In this document: one piece after another, positions 60,801 to 64,000 of the stretch | Numbering within the stretch: the first letter of the stretch is position 1 | How the letters are laid out: the number at the start of each line of letters is the position of its first letter | Source of the DNA: Abelmoschus esculentus | Lineage: Eukaryota > Streptophyta > Magnoliopsida > Malvales > Malvaceae | Reading direction: 5' to 3' | Length of the DNA: 64,000 nucleotides | Assembly (NCBI GenBank): GCA_035048815.1 | Contig: JAUCBN010000036.1 | Span: 8,690,001 to 8,754,000 of the forward strand | Translations under genes and position numbers: made by a program | Notes under the pieces: model-generated | Told to the model about the DNA's origin: nothing | Database searches by the model: none | The model's input: the letters and a program-made list of their open reading frames with translations, nothing else

Positions 60801-61252
60801 GATATTTATATACTTTGCTTTACTACTTATGATATGCATGATGTTGGCCGAGTTCGGTGTACCTACTGAGCTTTTATAGCTCAGCGTTCGAAATGTGTTT
60901 TCGTACGTAGGTTAGGTGAAGTCGGTTTCTGTGGAGCACCATCGAGGTTTGGATTTCAGCATCGACTATGTGTCAGAGTACAATTATAGATGTAGTGGGC
61001 TAGTACTATGTTGAACCCTATATGTAATTGTAACTCTGTTTATTTAAATTGGATCGAATGTTTTAAATAGAATTATAATATTTGGAGCTCCAACTACTTT
61101 ATGCTTTGAAACCTACTCTTTTTATTCGTATTGATTTTTATGGATTTATATTTGGACTTGAGTTTGATTTTATTATTGGATTTTGGAAAGAAATTTTGAA
61201 ATAGAGGTTATGGACCAGAGGCCCAATGTGACACCCGGTCGAGGGTGTTATA
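57854..61252 (+). mobile_element. LTR-like element, 3.4 kb, TSD AATTT
   Basis: It starts TGTAATGACCC and ends GGTGTTATA. It is flanked by AATTT at 57849-57853 and 61253-61257. No protein domains are seen. It has the same approximate length as the 29648-33027 element and also a cluster of paired palindromes (59950-60231), though the ends differ, so it is a related but distinct family, probably another solo LTR. The end dinucleotide is TA, not CA. Within it, about 58690-59790 looks like an older insertion: its right edge is the reverse complement of the 'gcaagtgtaca' LTR start seen at 7446 and 7970. Confidence 0.75.
59950..60231. repeat. Cluster of paired palindromes, TATCGATA and variants
   Basis: Ten-bp sites gtatcgatac start at 59951, 60090 and 60221, with gtatcgatac(t) at 60140. 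Variants gtttcgatac, gttttgatac, gtttcaaaat, gtattgatac and gtttcaatac lie between. Pairs by start are 59951/59972, 60015/60036, 60068/60090, 60140/60163, 60178/60200 and 60200/60221, with spacings of 21, 21, 22, 23, 22 and 21 bp. Confidence 0.85.
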
Positions 61253-61257
61253 AATTT

Positions 61258-61984
61258 AGTTTTTTATTTTTAAAGTTTTAAATAAAATTAATAAAGTTAT
61301 TAAAAATTTTGTTTAATTCATTGATACGAGAGTAACTTGAAAGTCATGTAAAGAAAAATGAAATTGTGATGGACTCAAATTTAATGGCATATTTTTAATG
61401 ATGTTAATAATTGGATTTGATTTTTTTAATATGAATAATTAAAGGAATAAATGAATACGAATAAAGTTATATTTGTGTTTATGTATTTAATTTTAATCAA
61501 ATAATTGAAGGAACATTAATAATTAAATAAACATATTTTTTGTACGTGTTTGTATTGTTCGATAAATATGATAAACGATATAGTAAAAGAACACAAATAA
61601 ATGCAAACGGAAATTGAGTATTATTTAATTTTTCTTAAGAAGTCTAAAGTCACGTACATTGAGTATTATTTTTTTATATTGTTAATATATTTTTTAATTT
61701 TTAATATAATATTTTTGTTAAAATATATAAATGGAAAAAATTTAAATGAACGGATTATTGAATATTCACAATTTTTTGTGAATAAAGTAAAGAATAAGAA
61801 TAAAATAGATGAGCATATATGTGAGACAGAAAGAGAGAGATTTGTATTATATTCTCAAAGTATGGTTGTGTAGAATGCTTTCTCTAAACTCTATATTTAT
61901 AGGCATAAGATAGAAACTCTAATTTCAGTGGGTATTAAATCCTAATAATAAAACTCATTAAAGTTTAATTTAATATATGAATAT
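61258..61984. other. AT-rich intergenic DNA
   Basis: No recognisable gene. A 90-codon open stretch at 61601-61873 (+) is hydrophobic at first and then Lys/Asn-rich. Its composition is what AT-rich DNA gives by chance. Confidence 0.4.
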
Positions 61985-62775
61985 CCACCATAAATAAAGA
62001 TATTCATAAGACTCCCCCTTGGATATACATGAAGATAATGTGCCTTGTTAAACCTTACTAAGATAAAAAACCTTGTGGAAAAAAATTCTTAGTGAAGGAA
62101 AAAGAGTACACACATCTTTGATACGCATAATATGTTGCCTTATTAAAAGCCTTACCAGGAAAACTTATTGAGACAAAACCTCGGTTAAGAGAAAAAGAGT
62201 GCAATGCCCTCATGAAAATATCATATAAGATCTTTGAATCTTCATAATTCAATATTTAATACAATCTTCAAATGTTGAAGTAGATTATGCACTAGTAGAT
62301 AAATCTTTCAAATTATTGCTTGAAATGATTCATCGAATATTATTCCTCTGAAGATCACGAGGGACGAAACTTTAAAGAAATATGTTTTATTTTATCACAT
62401 TTGATGTATACACCTAGAGATATAAATTTTGTATTCTTTCTACAAAATATAGCAATAATCTCGTAGCATTTAAATAGTATTTCTAGACTAGCTAAGATAT
62501 GATGCTTCTAGATCAAATAATGTATATATGATACTTTTAGACTAAGAATATCATCATATTTTTCTCGAGGATGGAATGGATTTTTGTTTACATTAAGAGA
62601 CCTAGCAACCAAATAGTGATTAACGAATATGTATTATACATGTAAAGTCTCTTTAAACATTTTTCTGTGTATGTCGATTGATGCATAAGGAATTCATTGT
62701 TAGGTTCCGAAAGTTTTATATAAATATTACTATCAAGAGGTTCATACAAATAGGATGTAACAACATCCATTAGAC
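61985..62775 (-). mobile_element. Copia remnant with truncated RT fragment
   Basis: On the minus strand, 62588-62770 encodes M-D-V-V-T-S-Y-L-Y followed by L-D-S-N-I-Y-I-K-L, a Copia RT block. It then jumps to H-Q-S-T-Y-T-E-K-C-L-K-R, which normally lies about 100 residues further on, so there is an internal deletion. The part at 61985-62280 ('ccttactaagataaaa', 'gaaaaagagta', 'ttaccaggaaaac') is a repeat I recognise as common beside plant Copia elements. Confidence 0.65.
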
Positions 62776-64000
62776 AGAAACTGAGTAATTTTATTTATTG
62801 TCAGAATGATCAAAATTTAAAAGTAGTTGCATCCACCACCGAGTATTATATTTACCTCATAATCGATTTCATGTCTGATGATGGCTTTGGAGTCTTATAA
62901 TTGTAATTGAAGCTTCCACCTTTTGTCAAGTTATAATATTTTAAATATCGATCCCATAGGGACTGGATTACCTAAGCGGTACGTTATTCCTACACTTAGA
63001 AAAATAAAGAGACATAAGTATTTTGTTGAAGAATGTTTGGAAGTAAAATAAAATAACTAAACAAAATAAATAAATAAATAATATCACAATAAAATAATAA
63101 GGCTAGGTCGATTGCTTTGTAGAGGAGAATCCAGTTGTAAGTATTATCCATTTATTAATACATTGGGTTGACTTACCGCCGCGGAGGGTCGCACCAAGGG
63201 TCGCCTTGGTTGCCTCGACGGGGTTATGCCTTATCGACAACTCAACTTTTCATATTTTAACATAGCATCCTTAAATGTCTTCTCCTTATCCATAATTCGG
63301 AGAACTATTTAAATCCACGTCTTGATAATACCTTCTGGCGTGAATCAAGGATGAACAACAACCAATTATATGCTTCTTTTTAGTCGCTAAAACCCTTTCA
63401 GATTAGTCAATGTCCATGAACAAAGACCGTATTCTCTCGTTTTGTGAGTCTAACTATCCTTAGTCTAGACAAATAGATTTTTCTTCACAAACCTATCTTT
63501 CGAGCTCGTATGTAAAGAAGAGTGAGAATCAAGAGAGAATAAACTATAAAAAAAATTGGAATTGCATTAATAAATATCAAATAAAATACAACTTTCTTTC
63601 CCAACTACTCCATAAATAACCTAAGTCTCGAGGAAGGTTTAGAACATAATGAGCTTATCGGCGGCTAAGAGTTTTTCTATGAGAATCGACTTCCTTTCAT
63701 TAGACTTAAAAGTTTGCTTTACATAGGCTAAGCCTATGTTAAAGTCTCCTATAAAAGTAGGAGTTCTAAAAGAAAAAGAATACATGTACATATTAAATTA
63801 TAACTCTTTATTCTATTTTCTAATTTAACTCCTTTTTGAATTCTCTTTAATCTTTTGTTGACTTTACCCATCGCTTGACTCTATTTTCTCACTTTTGTTT
63901 CTTCTCGAATTATGCTCACTAGAATCGGTATTTTATTCTCTATCTATCGAGCATCAGTTATCATCTTTATTCTACTATCGCTACCACCAATGTGTTTCCA
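62776..64000. mobile_element. Gypsy LTR-like remnant related to 7446-9240
   Basis: From about 62900 the sequence follows the same order of blocks as the duplicated region at 7446-8480. These are a 'cccatagggactgg' start, 'gaatccagttgt', a GC-rich patch (63175-63235), 'tgataatacc', 'tgaatcaa', and 'cttctttttagtcgctaaaacc'. The right end is cut by the window edge. No coding region is visible. Confidence 0.5.

Noticed and set aside
1..64000. Prokaryote-style systems (CRISPR, toxin-antitoxin, operons, phage)
   Set aside because: No direct-repeat/spacer arrays, no operon structure, and all recognisable genes are spliced plant genes or plant retroelements.

Overview
This window looks like AT-rich nuclear DNA from a eudicot plant. 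The evidence is spliced GT-AG genes of plant-specific families, Athila-type Gypsy retrotransposons primed by tRNA-Asp, plant L1 LINEs with a C-terminal RNase H, and SIRE-like Copia sequence. A cotton relative (Malvaceae) is a guess from overall impression only. I see no prokaryotic, organellar or viral genes, no rRNA or tRNA gene and no CRISPR array.

Only two ordinary host genes are well supported, and they converge. On the + strand at 43742-46245 is a three-exon GT43 xylan glycosyltransferase of the IRX14 type. On the - strand at 52833-56351 is a twelve-exon SMALL RNA DEGRADING NUCLEASE (SDN) gene, a DEDDh 3'-5' exonuclease with an RRM-like C-terminal part. The 6.5 kb between their 3' ends is mostly retrotransposon debris. 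Each gene has a large foldback element just upstream of its start (42855-43583 and 56612-57797), with target-site duplications of 8 and 9 bp.

The rest is a layered transposon graveyard. 1-2400: L1 LINE remnant (-). 2400-7440: AT-rich DNA and a decayed LTR. 7446-14310: deleted Athila-type Gypsy (-) with a tandemly duplicated LTR-like end. 15003-15578, 23430-25036 and 37054-38588: three blocks of one ~170 bp satellite. 15579-22177: Athila-type Gypsy (+) with 5' LTR, primer-binding site and decayed gag-pro-RT-RH-IN, ending in a chimeric junction. 22283-23429: partial LTR (-). 25037-37053: an L1 LINE (-) inserted in the satellite, itself split by an LTR element (27824-33711, TSD AGGAT), which is split by another (29648-33027, TSD CAGAT). 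47126-51129: Gypsy integrase fragment, inverted Copia gag and Copia pol. 51130-51850: part of an LTR that interrupts the Copia RT catalytic motif. 57854-61252: another 3.4 kb LTR-like element (TSD AATTT). 61985-64000: Copia and Gypsy-LTR remnants.

The most unusual signal is a set of short palindromes arranged in pairs about 21 bp apart (two helical turns). They occur in three LTR-like elements, with the core sequence differing between copies (TATCGATA or TTTCGAAA) while the paired spacing persists. I found no clear new enzymatic system. No searches could be run, so family names rest on motif recognition.
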